A stretch of DNA of 64,000 bases from Colias croceus (taxonomy: Eukaryota > Arthropoda > Insecta > Lepidoptera > Pieridae), in contig NC_059549.1 of the NCBI RefSeq assembly GCF_905220415.1, positions 2,728,001-2,792,000 of the forward strand, given 5' to 3'. The position numbers and the translations under genes are program-made. The notes beneath the pieces are model-generated. The model saw only the letters and a program-made list of their open reading frames with translations. It had not been told where the DNA came from and did no database searches. Positions 25,493 through 38,431 of the stretch are shown one piece after another. Each line of letters starts with the position of its first letter. The first letter of the stretch is position 1.

Positions 25493-28400
25493 TTACCTGT
25501 GTATGTCGTATGATTATAGGAAAAATCTTGATAAAAACATTGAGGAAATAAAATTGTTCATTTTAATATAAATAAAGCCAATTTTTACAAATTTTGTTTT
25601 ATTTTATTACATCTTACAATATATTATAATATATATAAATTTCCATTATTATTTAACAATATTTTAAAATTCTACAGTATTCCTATAAAATATACCTATT
25701 ATATAAATCGTATCTAAAACCATTGCTAAAACTATAGATAGCTGGCAAAAAGCCACAACAATCGAAACTAATATCCCTATAAAGTAATAAATAACATTTT
25801 AAAAAACAACAGTTTTACTACACTGTTTTTATACTTCCGTCGCAAACTCATATTAAATTCAAATTAGCTTATATCTCGTTTCCCATCGCTTAATATCGCT
25901 TCGGAATAAATAATTTATGTATTAAAATAAATAAAGGTGTGTCTGACCGCACCCTCACGACAGGCTTGTAATACGCCCATGAGCCTTATTCTTAAGTTAA
26001 CAAATAACCTATATCACAAGCGTTTAAACTTTTACAAAGGATTTGATTTTTTTAAGCATGTGGATATAATTATGTATTTCATTAGTGAATAAGCTAAAAA
26101 ACTGTATTTAAATTCTTATTCTGGTTTTATCCGAGTAGAATCGCGGGAAGGATCTTTCTAATTATACAATTAAACACTTAATAATTAATTTTTATAAGAC
26201 ATTTTTTTGGACAATAATAAAAAGTACATTCGCGTTTATGTAGTATTTTTACCCGTATTCAAAATACTGCTAAAATCATTGAATTATAATATTCGAAGTC
26301 GATAAAAATGCAACGTAGGTACATGAGCATAAAACTAAACAATATTATGATCGTCATACCTATTTTCTAACCCAATTAGCAGACACAGCACAAAATGTAA
26401 TGAAAATCATAAGTTTGTATCAAGACAAGTTTGTCCCTAAGTTTCGTCTTGCAATACTCAGACTATAATTTGCTGACGGGCCACTTGGAAACTGCTGCGT
26501 TTTCAGCATAATTCACCATTGCGGGAATGTTTTTTACAATAGTAGCGCCCAAGGGACTGTGTTCTGAACTATGTATCAAAAATACGTAATTGACGGTAAC
26601 TTGATTAGTTTGTAAATTAGTAACGTTAGAAATAACGGTTACCATAATTCCATTAAAAAAACAGAGCTATGAGATAATAATTATAAGCTCTAGAGCAAGC
26701 ATCATTTCACACAATCGCTATAACATAATGGGACTAGTAAGCATCGCGTGAATACCTGGAATGGAAACTCAGATCCTAATGAAAAAAAAATACCTAGGTA
26801 CTATAAAGACTATAGAGACTACCTACCGGCTACCACTCAAAACAACAGCGCATAGAGAAACTACTGCAATAGTTGCAGAGCTGCTTTTTATATTTATTTT
26901 TCATATATATTATTTCATCTGTATTCTATCCCACATTCAATAACCCTCAAATAAATATGAATATTGAAATAACAAAACGGGTTGCGAGAATTTATCTTTT
27001 TATCTGGTCCGCTAAAGACTGCAGTAATCTCAAACCGGGTGCATCTCTCACGCATCCAGCATCCAACGGTTATCATGGCACGAACGATAAATAAGATTAT
27101 TTTGTTATCTGTGGACTGTAATACTCGTTAGTCTGTTTTATTATGAATTTATTGCTGGTAAAATGAAAGCGGAATGTATTAAAAATTTCCATTTGTTTAA
27201 ACAACATTACTTTTTAAGATCAGTTCAATCTGCGCTATAATGAAACTCATAAAGTTATCAAGAGTTTGAGATAATTTTAGCTAAACTCAATACGGGTTAC
27301 AGAAATAACAAATTGTAAACAAACACACATCAAAAATAGGGAACAAAACGCGTCAGCGGAAATATGTAATCTCATGTAACGTAATGGGTTAGATAAGAAA
27401 CTACATCGCACTTTATGGAGAGCAAATCGAAGAAAAGTTCCCAACACAAATAATTGATTCGGTGCCCCGTCGTCAGGGAAGTCTCAGTTCTATTTAAGTT
27501 TCCTAAAAGGAAATGAAAGGAAATCAGAACCCACGCCTTCGGAGCCTTTATCGAAACTTATCGGAATATTCGTCGACGAAACGGTAGTAGAGCATTTTAT
27601 TAAATCGACGCCAAGATAAAGTAGACGTTTGGGTGCCTATGTTAGGATTCAATTGGACGCCCATAGTCTTAACATATCTTGGTCATAATGGGTTTATGAC
27701 TTCATACGGCTGATGCTTTTACTTCGCTATCTTTTTGTCTGAGTCAGGAATCGGAACTCTCGATGTGACGGGACACTTCTGTTTCACTTTGAAAGATATT
27801 GCAAAATATTCCTGAATAAAACAAAAATGATAATCATTATTAGGAATATACCCTTACTTACAACACACTACCACGGCCGTGTAAAAATTACACCTCGTGG
27901 AAGAATCCAAGTTAAATTATAAACAAACTTTGATTCGCCAACTTAAAGCTGCTCATTTACATGTTATCGACAAAGTATAAGAAAGAATCCGATGAAGTTG
28001 AGAACAGCTTTCCTTGGAAGAAAAACAACGCTTGCAAACTGTCGATTAAAAATTCCCGGGTAAGCGAAAACTTTTAGTTTTCATAACACAGTCTATCGAA
28101 TACTTTTTTCTGCTAAATTTCTGTAACAATAACCACATCTGTATTTATAACGGTATAATATTTTGAAACAACGAACGTAAACGACCTAACAATATTATTG
28201 CAAAAACTTTTTTTGTAAATGTTTAATATAAACAAACAATACCACCGTATAAGCTTGCAATAAAATCCCATACTCTGCTTACGAAGTACCCATTATCCAC
28301 TTCATATAATGCTTATAATCCTCAGCAAAAATTTTAGTTTTCCCATTATTTCGTATATAATGTTGATGATAGTAATTTCGGGCGAGGGTGTGAGCTCATT

Positions 28401-28747
28401 ATTCTGTCATACACACTCCACATGTCTGTCGCAGCAAATGTATTTATTTAGAAGAATGTGGGGTGCAGGACAGAAAGGTATTTCTATACAATACACTAAT
28501 CACTCGAGTTTCAATGCTAGCGATTTCGAACGATTAGTAGTGACAACAAAATTACTGATATATAACTATACTGTTGCAGTCTCGGGTAACATATTGCTGA
28601 TTCATATATTTGCAAATCGTTAGTTGAAGTGTGATTATAATATTGAATGCAAGCACATTTGAAATGAGATGTTCAGTATTCCATTTAAAATATACCCTCA
28701 TGCTTGAGACGATTATGAAATCTTGTGATAATCTTAAGTGAGGGAAT
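25493..28747. other. No gene recognised
   Basis: Several short open frames without recognisable domains. The block 27420-27740 has balanced composition. Long AT-rich tracts surround it. No end structures of mobile elements were found. Confidence 0.5.
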
Positions 28748-29707
28748 TTAACCCTTAGCAGGTATCGTGGGTCAAATTTGACCCAGAAGCGAACATTTTC
28801 GGTTATAATTCTTTAAATATTTATGCAACGACTGTGCGCTTCTAAGTATTCTCAGTGCGTCGCTAGCTGCAGCGGGGGGTGGATGTGCAGAACTGTGACT
28901 ATCTTAGGAGCGGAGGTAAGTAGCTTTCTGGGTCACGTTCGACCCACGACACCAAATAAGTAACTTTTTTCACTGAGTGTAATTACTTACTTTTTTTGTT
29001 TTATTGTTTATTTGTACTACATTGGAGGGCTTTTTGAACGACAGACAAATCGAGGAGTTGATGTACGACTTAAGTGACGATTTGGAATTGAAAAATGAAA
29101 GAATACCAAATGTAAACCAACTTTGTGACGACGAAATCATCAGCGATCGAGACTATCCCTAATATGTTAGTTGCTCAGAAGACAGTGTATTTGGAGTAAG
29201 TTCTGACGACAGTGAAAACGAAGAGGAGATACGAGAATAATAGAAAATATACGAGGAACGAAAATACGAGAGATGAGAGTGAAGAAGATGAGGATGATAG
29301 TTGATGGTAGAAGTCATTTTGGTTTTGGTTGTCATTTTTTTTATTTTATGATGATTTTAGAAGCAATTTATTTTTTGTTATAATAAAGATATGAGATGTG
29401 CCATAATTATATTTTAGTTACAGTTTTTCTAACATTTCTATTTTTTTTATGTTTTAAGTTCACACTAACCAAAAAGTGCCAAAAAATAAGGTTATTTACA
29501 AATGCGTGTAAAACATGATATTTTTTTTATATTCTAAAATTAAATAAAGTTAATTTTGTAAAAAAATATTTTTTTATTTCTTATCTAACCATATTTTATA
29601 CAAATAATAAAAAATCTACGATCTACAACAGATTGTTTGGTATGGGTAGAATTTGACCCACGTTACCGGTAGTGTTGCCAAAAAAGGCGATACCAGCTAA
29701 GGGTTAA
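28748..29707 (+). mobile_element. piggyBac-like element, internally deleted
   Basis: TTAA duplications (28748-28751 and 29704-29707) flank a 952-bp body. Its ends, CCCTTAGCAGGTATCG and the reverse complement CCCTTAGCTGGTATCG, match at 15 of 16 positions. TTAA targets and CCC-starting termini are hallmarks of piggyBac transposons. Just inside the left end is a perfect 18-bp palindrome TGGGTCAAATTTGACCCA (28768-28785). A related TGGGTCACGTTCGACCCA lies near 28929 and another at 29643-29660, all plausible transposase-binding sites. A decayed transposase N-terminus remains at 29037-29240 and the catalytic core is missing, so movement would need enzyme from elsewhere. Confidence 0.8.
29037..29240 (+). 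pseudogene. piggyBac transposase N-terminal remnant
   Basis: One frame runs about 67 codons with a single internal stop (29160-29162), starting near NDRQIEELMYDLSDDLEL. It is strikingly acidic, with clusters such as CDDEIISDRD and SSDDSENEEE. piggyBac transposases carry an acidic, disordered N-terminal segment of this kind ahead of the DDD catalytic domain. The catalytic domain and the cysteine-rich C-terminus are absent within the element. The assignment depends mainly on the surrounding TTAA/CCC ends. The upstream start codon is not clear. Nonfunctional. Confidence 0.6.
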
Positions 29708-32700
29708 TACTGTTTACTGTTTATATTATTTTAATGAAAATGTTCTGACTTTAAAATATTACTTTAATAATGAGAGCCTTTTTCTATAAAATTGTATCTA
29801 TACAAGTTACACAGTTATATTATGTTATACCTGAATAATTATATAAAAATGTCTTAAAAAATATCATGCTTGATAGTCACATAATATATTATTTTTATAT
29901 AGAATTTTAACATACCTCCACTATGATATTTCACACCACAAATTTACTGCAAAACTACACTTACCGTAACACCATTAATTCCCATGCTATTAATATTATA
30001 TATACCAAAATAGGTCTCCAACCCAAAAAGACAATGTCGTGAGCTCGAAACATAATTGCAGCCAACCCCTAATTAATTAATCATCCGGCGAAGACAAGAC
30101 CGGCAGATAATTGATATTTGAAAGGACCTCCTGGCCTGAACAGAGATGACGCTAATTTGAAGGATTGCCGCGGTGAAAAATAAGAAAAATTTTCACGAGA
30201 CTAATTATTTTTCATCGCACTTCATAATTCAAGATCCGGTAATGAGGGTATAATGAAATAAACGTTAACGTCGTAAATTTTACGCTTGTTTTCTGTCGAT
30301 AAATGAATTTTGTATTTTTATTAGCTGCATTATTTAATAATTGTTTCAATTTAATATGTTGTTTTATTAACATTCTTTTCATATTTTGGGTATGAAGTAC
30401 CTATAATATATTATTATTGTATATTTACGAATTGATTTGACAAAATGAATGTTTCTTTCTGTCCTTATAAAGCAACATGATAATAATTCATTCGATTTTT
30501 TCATAATTTTCTCTTCATACATCTATAAAAACGAATATTCACTGAATACGAAGGTATTTTCTAATAATTGAACTAAACTTCATTTGTAAAGTTGATCGCT
30601 CGCCACTTAATTGAAATAGATCCAAGGCTCCGGCACTCGAATAATTACAGATAATGGTTTTCATAATCCAAAAGTCAAATAGCCATATTGGTGAGCCCCT
30701 GTTTGCCCAGACGAGTCCTGATTTATTAATTAGAGAGAACGCAAATTTCAACCCTTTGTCTGCGCGCTCAATAATTCTAGTAGACTTTTCAATAATCTGT
30801 TGTTAGGCACATTTTTGGCACATCTTATAATTTTTTGATTAAACGGATGTTGTGAAATTTTAGTGAAGGTTCACTACTTTATTAAATAAACTATTGTAAT
30901 TATAACTTATGTTAACATAAGGTAGGTACAACTTTCAATAATTTGTTATTACATTTTTGGCACGATTATTTAACTAATGATTTAAAGGACATTGTGGAAT
31001 TCTAAGGAAGGTAAAAAAGACTAATCAGTTTAAAAAATACATCGATATATTTATAATTATTATTATGATCACAGGCACATCTTACATAGTATCATGGCTT
31101 CTTACCTACACCATAAAACACGAGTTTATAAGTTAAATAAAGTTTAAAATTAATATTTTGCGACGATAGTAAATTCCTCGTTAAAGATAAGGAAACAAAA
31201 TTAATAGCCAGTTAACCGGGAGCCGAAGCCTACTTGATCAAAAATTATCTCGATAATTTGATAACGTAATTTATTATTGTGGCTTATAGTGCCTTGATTT
31301 TATAGTAACTATGCCTTACAGAATTTACGATTTATCTCTATAAAAACCAAAATGGCACGAACACATACTAATAAATATAGCTACCTACTTAAATACACAC
31401 AAACACGCACCATTTCACTTAATTATTTTACATATTATGTGCGTAAAAAATGTGAACATGCGCACTTCGGTATACATATATCTAAATATTTCACACGAAC
31501 GTGTACAATTTCATTTAATTACATGCGCAAAAACATCTAGAAATGTATATCCAATTCCGATGAGATTTCGTACACACTAACGTCAATCCGTACGGTTGAC
31601 ACTTCCATTTTGATTCTATTTCCGCGTCCACTGGTCAACTAATGGATTAGCCATTTGTCTGATTAGCAGTATCAATAAATAACGAACACTAGGGTCATAA
31701 TGATTCATTAAAATTTAGGGGAATGCTTCGCGATGGAGTCTGTGCATACTAATTAACTTGCACAAATATTTGGAGCCAGACTGAAAATTAATCTGCGTGT
31801 TGAAACAAAATTCTATTGCCTGTGAAGGGTTGTAATTGAATAGCGTCGTACAAACAAGTCTAATGGTAGTTAATAGAAAGAGTAGATACTGGTGCACTTT
31901 ACAAATTGATATATATTTTGAAATTGTGAATTTCACTACGGCTTTGTATTAGAAGATAGTTCTTTGATGCTAAGGTTAAATGTTTACCAAGACCACAACA
32001 TTTTTATATATAAAATACTTATCTACTGAAATAGTCTAATAGAAATGAATATATATCCGACACTTTTATTATAATAAATATTATATACCTATAACGCAAT
32101 AATGTTCCCAACAATTTATAATCTGATCCAGCCCATATTCATTCGTAACCTGTATTTTAACCCCCGAACAAATGCTATCTGACAGCATGTAAACTCAGGA
32201 TGAATTATGAGCCACCCCGGGGAAATTAAAGTGTCTTGTTGCAACTTTAAGACGACTAGGTAGTCGTTGCCATGGTAACTGTTGCAATAAATTATTCAAT
32301 TTATTCTCTTTACGGAATCGGATGCATTCTTCAGTGATGAATTCAATTGAGCCAAGCTTGTGCTGAAATTCGTTCTCGATGTATTTTGTGTGGATTACGT
32401 TCGAGTTTAGAATTGTAAAGGGATTTTGTCTTTTATATTGTAGTGATGAATGTCTTTGTTAATTAATTTGTAGTTGTGTTTCAATATAATATGATTAATT
32501 AAATGTTGGAAAAATATAATTGTAGGTAACAAATGAAATTGTAGAAATTATTTTGCTCAACTTCTATAGGCTCTGTCGTACAATTATTAAACACAGTTTA
32601 TAAATTAAGCACCATTATGATAAAAAGTCACTTCTATTTGTTATTATCATAAAAGTATGATAATAACCGAGTTAAAATATAATCGAGGTTGTAACAAAAT

Positions 32701-33348
32701 ATAAAACCAGACATAGCTAGAACTAACTCTATATTTCCAAACTCAATTATAGGTACACAAAACTTCGAACGGCATTACTACACTTTTTACGTAAAATAAT
32801 TATTTACATGAGCAAATTAGGATTCTAACACCCAGATAATACAGTTCTAATTAAGTATTCCTGGCTAACAACAAAAGAAAACAATTCCAACAAATCAAAT
32901 TTCATACACAAGATACACACGTAGACGTGTAACAAATAGGAGGTGTCTGCAAACTGAGGTAGCGTATCTGTACTGACACTCTTGGGAAATAATTGCCAGC
33001 CTGATTGCAACTTTATGAAATTTTTCGTACACTCACTCGTGTAGGGGAATTGGTAAATAACACGTTACACAGGTATTTGTTTGGATAAATATTAGGCATG
33101 CGTCCTATGAATGTACCTAACTGTGAACGGGTGTAGATGCTATAGTTATGTATAGCATAGGTATAAGTACAATATCGTAATATATAATATTGTAACTATA
33201 AAAATATAAACAACTCAATTTATTTTAGGTAATTGTTTTTGTAATAAATCGAATAAAATTAATGTATGAATTTCTACGTAAAGTAACTTAATATAATGCA
33301 CCTAATAGACTGAAAATCTATTTACCTATTCTTTAATTTTTAATTTTT
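29708..33348. other. No gene recognised
   Basis: AT-rich DNA with short frames lacking recognisable domains. The blocks 30040-30240, 31200-31240, 31560-31690 and 32130-32400 are more complex and could be regulatory. A 16-bp perfect palindrome CTTATGTTAACATAAG lies at 30906-30921. The RFX-type X-box at 32266 is listed separately. Confidence 0.5.
32266..32279. promoter_or_regulatory. Consensus RFX-type X-box
   Basis: GTTGCCATGGTAAC matches the canonical bipartite X-box (GTTNCC AT GGNAAC) bound by RFX-family factors, which in animals drive ciliary genes in sensory neurons. It sits in a balanced-composition block (32130-32400) that also has GTTGCAAC-like sequence 30 bp upstream. No adjacent gene start is visible, so a role is speculative and a 14-bp match can occur by chance in a large genome. 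Confidence 0.3.
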
Positions 33349-33512
33349 AAAGTGAAATTTTTATTACATCGTCTCAAACTTTTTGGTCTGTGTAGCGCAT
33401 GTCGCGTGACGCACGATACGTACGATAATTATCGTACAAATACGATAATTTTTAGTTAAATGTCTATAGTGTGAAAAAAAGTTTCACTTTTACCGTGGTT
33501 TCATAAAACCAC
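33349..33512 (+). repeat. Inverted-repeat element ending in a hairpin, copy C
   Basis: Diverged left end AAAGTGAAATTTTTATTA and right end AAAAAGTTTCACTTTT, followed immediately by the hairpin GTGGTT-TCATAA-AACCAC (33495-33512). The interior contains an 18-bp perfect palindrome GTACGATAATTATCGTAC (33420-33437). The order (inverted repeat, CG-rich middle, inverted repeat, hairpin) repeats that of the copies at 5023 and 23485. Confidence 0.5.
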
Positions 33513-33704
33513 ACAACATTTTCTTTTTTATACATCTAATATTTTTTTATTACAAAAATCCACTGCAAAATCCATTGGCTATACAAAGAATAAGAACCAT
33601 TCTATTATTTTACAGTTGCAACTACAAAAATAAATCGTAATTAGAACAAAGCCGGATATTTTTATATCAGCCTAATCCGCAACATCAATTTTCATTACTA
33701 ACTA

Positions 33705-35138
33705 AGGTAAAAGCACCTAATACGGAGGTATTTCGCAACATTTGAAAGTAAGTATCAAAAATAAGCATTTGTAAGTCTTTCTAAAGGTGCCAAACCACTT
33801 TATCGTTAAAAGTGGAACTTAAATTTTGTATTGCTGTTGAGTCTATGTTTATTTTCATGATAATTCTTATTTTAAAAAAATATTTAAATAGTCATGTCGA
33901 TTTTCCCTAATACGGAGGTATGATTTTGGTCAGAGCCTAATACTGCGGTAGGCGGCTCCTAATACGGAGGTCAGATATTATATACATTGAAGTTCCGTAC
34001 AAATAATATTTGTTAAATAATAGGAATGTGTTAGTAAAGTAAATTGTAAGTTTTTTATTCATTAACCATTGGTTTGATTACGTTGATTCACTTTTAATGT
34101 GTTTCATTTATGCTTTTAGTTTTATCGGAAAAAAAACACGCATATCAAATAAGAATCCACAAAAAAAGACACAAAACTTCTTATTTATTTACGCAACCCT
34201 AAATCTGGTAATTTTAAGTTCTATGAAATAGGGCCGTAATAGGAGATCATATAACCTAATACAGAGTTACCTGGAAATATCTACCACCGTAATAGGAAAA
34301 CTACTCGTGTTTTTAATAATCCTAATTCTGACCCATCAAAAATTCGATAAACAAGAGAATGTAAATGCTTAATCAAATGATAACAGTTTTTTGGCTCAGA
34401 TGTGTAAAACTCAAATCAACAGTTATACAAAATAAATGATTTGTGATACATTAAAATACACCTTCCTATTTTTACCCCTTCTAAGAAACAAACATTTTGT
34501 ACTCAACCGTTTTCATATTTAACTGGATTTCTAATTAAGAAAACATACCGCAGAATATGGTTTCTAATTTATCAGATTAATAATTATTCCAACTAATCTT
34601 GGAATTAATTCAATAAGTAAATAAAATGAAAGTTATAAACAAGTAAACATGCCCAGTATTTTTCCTATTTCGGAGTTATGCCACCGTATTAGGATTAATC
34701 TATAAAATTTGTATCGTATTACGGCGGTATTTTATTTCTTATTTTTTGGGTAGAAAATGACTTACAAATATGAATCAAGCTATTTAAATAGTGAGTGTAA
34801 TAGTAGGAAAATGCAATAAACAATACATATACAAACTTGAACGGCTTATTAATACGAAAAACGTAGTTTATAAATATTAGTGTACTTACTTTTGTTGTTT
34901 CGCGTTTGTATGGAAACACTTCTCATGTCGATGTCGTTACACAGATTGATTGATCTTGTTGTGTTGTCTATGTGCTATACTTGCAAACGTTAGTTAAGTC
35001 ATGGAGTAATAAATTTGGAATAAATAGTTTACGTTTTGGTGTACTTAAAATTAATAAAACAGGAATAAAACTCGAAAATAGAAATACCACCGTATTAGGA
35101 AGCGATTTTGACTACCGCCGTATTAGGAGCCTTTACCT
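33705..35138. mobile_element. TA-flanked inverted-repeat transposon with about 12 internal motif copies
   Basis: The ends AGGTAAAAGCACC...GGAGGTA (33705-33730) and, inverted, AGGTAAAGGCTCC...GGCGGTA (35113-35138) match at 23 of 26 positions and are flanked by TA on both sides, as for Tc1/mariner-type insertion. The 15-mer CCTAATACGGNGGTA, part of each end, recurs through the body. It is found forward at 33716, 33906, 33936, 33958, 34255, 34664 and 34715, and reversed at about 34231 (weak), 34282, 34679, 35085 and 35113. The left cluster is all forward, the right cluster all reverse, and the two middle clusters are mixed. No transposase domain was recognised in 1.4 kb. The motif copies are presumably protein-binding sites, an inference from their repetition in the ends. 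Confidence 0.65.
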
Positions 35139-35140
35139 TA

Positions 35141-37564
35141 ACCACTTTTTTGTTGGATCCGCTGAAACTCCAATTTATATTTAAATTCCTGCCCGTTTTC
35201 TGATTGGAAAAGTTTCGTCCATATTATTGTAAAAAAGAATTACAATTGTTACATTGTACAGTGCACTGTGCGAATTGTTTTCCGTGTTTTTAGAACAATA
35301 GTTTCACTTCAGAATGTTTTTGTTTAAATCTAGCGTCTGGGGTGATATTCAAAGTTTAACACGTCCAAACGTAGTTCTTTTTATGTAGAATTTTACGGGT
35401 TTTAATGTTATCTTTGTTATTGGTATTTGGGTTCATAAAATATATTAATACTGTATTATATTTTTACAATCCGTGCTACGTGGAATAAAGAAATGGAAAA
35501 AGTAAATTATTTAGTTAATGGGTGAACATTTAACTTTCACCTTCTTACACATATTTTTATCTTATTGCTGATAGATTCACTATTATACATGGACAGGGTA
35601 CATAATATTATTCTAGTCTCATTTCAAATGGTGAAATTATTTATCTTACGAAGCTGTATTACAAAAAATATTTTCAGATCTGAAACGCAGACACCTTGTA
35701 ACTTGTTAACAAACATAGATTCGTATGTACTCGTTTTAATATATATACGATCTATTACAAAAATTAGGCGCAACGCAAAGGCAATGTTAGAAGCAAAAAA
35801 AATCACGCAGACAGCCAATATACAAATTACTAAAATGAAAACGCAGTCTGCCCGCCAACATTAACATGATGTATCAAAATAGTTGCGAAGTCTGCTCAAA
35901 GTTATTACTTAAGTAAATACTGTTACGGGAAATTGGTCCTTATTTTCATTGGAAGTCACTTATGATTAATATCAATGTTTTGTGAACTGAATAAAAATTT
36001 TGAAGTCGGGACATTTTAATTGACTGCAAATATAGAAAATGAATTGAGTTTTTAATGGTTTTCATTCTTTGTTTTGTTTCAATTTTGCGAAGCGATGTGA
36101 TCATTTTATGTTATGTATTTAGGAACTTTGTACTTTTAATATTTCGCACTAATGTATAAATGTTAATTACACACATGACACAAGATATTTCAATCAAAGA
36201 AGTCTTTACAATTTAGCGTGTTTACAAGAATAATCTTATTTCGATAATATTTAGATAATATCAAGAATAACCTACCAAACTATATTATATAATATACTAT
36301 CCAAGATGGTATAGGTATCTTATTACATCCATTAAAAAAACATTACAAATTATTTAACCCTTTCTTCTGCTAAAACTGTCATAAATAATTTACGCATTTC
36401 TATGTACAAGAGGAGTTCAATAATGCAAGTTGGCTACGCAGCAGTGAGTACGGAGCTAAATGGCCCACAGAAAGAATTTAGTACTGAGACGTGCTTCAAT
36501 ATGAACTATGTGATAAAGGGTGTATGTTATTTTATGCTTTTATTGTGCTGTGTTATTAGCTTTGGTTGGTGGTTTAGCTTTATTTTTATGAGAATTTTAA
36601 GGTTGCGTTTGATTGCGGTAAGGGTATTGGTAATATTTTAATGAGGAATCGATTAACGATAGAAAGTTAGTGGTTATTATTTTTGAAATGGTTCTGAGAA
36701 ATTTGAGGGAAATGCAGCGTTCATTTTAGGTAAGGTACGTATTGCGAATATTTTAGGGAGGAATCTATAAGCTCAGTGTTACAGGTACTTAGCACATGAT
36801 AACTTTGAATAACTCAAGATTTTTAATTAATTTATAAAGAGAAATGTCTAACTTATCGTTATGATATTATGTTAAATGATGAATATACAAATTACTTCGT
36901 TTCGGAATATAGCTTCAATAATCGGCAAGATCGGCAATTATTACACATAAACCTGATGTGTACAAGAATTTATCAATAAATATTTTTTTTTTTCAATTTC
37001 GAGATTATTCGTACTTTTATTATGCATATTTCACAACGTCCATTAGTCATCATCATCAGCCACATTTATGTTAATCCAAAATAGCATTTACTGAAAATAC
37101 ATAAAACATTCGAAATGTGCTTTTAATAAAACGATTTTAAATAACACGTTAAATAAATTACATCGCTATCTCTAGAGCTTAATGTGATAAATATATGAGG
37201 ACAGCTATTAGTATATTTTGCATTCCTCTACATAATTTCCCTAGAGAGTCGAATATTGTAAACGTGTAATATCAATAAATTATTATTTTATGTATTTTAG
37301 TATTTGTTTGTCAGTTATGTTTGAATGCTGATGTAGAGCAATAGGTCCTTTGTGAATTTCGTTATAGTATTTCGTTTACAAATAACTTTTATGCGCTTAT
37401 CGTGGTGACTTTTCTTTGTCTTTATAATAATATAAGTATGTAAAAGGTTTTTAAATTGTTCTTCTCATTATTTTATTTTATTGGCTACAGAAGAAAATCG
37501 AACAATGAAAAACTCATCAGCTATAACAACTTATCACATAACCGGTTTAACATACATTACCGCA
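35141..37564. other. No gene recognised
   Basis: Contains open frames on both strands (35565-35864 plus, 35624-35818 minus, 36402-36641 plus), none with recognisable domains. A lone half-end TAGTTTCACTTCAG near 35300 resembles the right end of the small hairpin element family. Otherwise AT-rich. Confidence 0.5.
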
Positions 37565-37756
37565 CTAGCTGCGCTTCGCTGTTTCACCCGCGTGGTTCCG
37601 CTCCTGTTGGTCTTAGCGTAATGATATATAGCCTATAGCTTTCCTCGATAAATGGGCTATCCAACACTGAAAGAATTTTTGAAATCGGACCAGTAGTTTC
37701 TGAGATTTGTGTGTTCAAACAAACAAACTCTTCAGGTTTATACATAGATTATTAGA
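37565..37756 (-). mobile_element. Non-autonomous Helitron, 192 bp
   Basis: On the minus strand it begins TCTAATAATCTATG and ends in GCAGCTAG (CTAG at 37565-37568). The body includes the plus-strand TTGGTCTTAGCG and AAATCGGACCAGTAG segments shared with copies at 6460 and 9131. It is the best-preserved member of this family in the window. Noncoding. Confidence 0.7.
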
Positions 37757-38041
37757 AAATATATAATGTACGAACACTTTTGGTCTTATTACTTTTATGA
37801 AGCACTTATAAACTAACACCATTCAGTTCTACTCTCAAATAAATACAACTCATACAAAATCAATTACTTAATACATTATTATACTTGCAATAAATAAAAC
37901 GAGCAATCCATTAAAGTGAATGTATGAGATCAAATGTGATATGGAGATGCATCACTGAATATTCGGTTGCATTCACAGTGCATTTAGTTTATTAGTTACG
38001 AAAATATTTGGAAGTACTGCAGAATATTTTTATATTCCTTT

Positions 38042-38217
38042 GTGCCCTTACGCACTAGCGGTTAACCGCGGTGGCGGCAAACCGCGCGGTTAGCCGTTTT
38101 ATGCAACCGCTTTTATGATTAGTGCGTACAATCATAAGCGGTTGCATATTAAAATGGGAAAGCGGCTAACCGCGCGGTTAGTTGCCCCTGCGGTTAACCG
38201 CTAGTGCGTAAGGGCAC
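38042..38217. mobile_element. Foldback MITE, 176 bp
   Basis: The outer 28 bp of the two ends (starting GTGCCCTTACGCACTAGCGG) are perfect inverted repeats. The pairing then continues with interruptions (CCGCGCGGTTAGCCG, GCAACCGCTT) almost to the centre, so the whole element folds on itself. It is built from repeats of GCGGTTAACCGC-like palindromes and is far more GC-rich than its surroundings. No clear target-site duplication is visible, so the superfamily is undetermined. No coding. Confidence 0.8.
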
Positions 38218-38381
38218 TTAGAGTAGGGATCTGAGGATGGATGGTATGTAGGTATAGTAATCGCTGGTGTAATAAATATAATGTATCTAAGCGAATTTTT
38301 CTTTATGACTTTGTCTGTCTGTTTATCTATAGAATTTTAATAAAATGTTGCTTACGCTATTTTTATTTGAGAAAAGAAGAA

Positions 38382-38431
38382 CTCTAAGATAACAACTTTT
38401 AAAATTAATTATAAAAGTTGTTATCTTAGAG
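38382..38431. repeat. 20-bp perfect stem hairpin
   Basis: CTCTAAGATAACAACTTTTA (38382-38401) pairs exactly with TAAAAGTTGTTATCTTAGAG (38412-38431) over a 10-nt loop. The size and loop could suit a small-RNA hairpin. Perfect pairing and the absence of longer flanking stem also fit a tiny foldback element or palindromic duplication. Confidence 0.7.

Noticed and set aside
28309..28623. 104-codon plus-strand frame with hydrophobic start
   Set aside because: The hydrophobic residues follow from T-rich DNA; no signal or domain could be defended.
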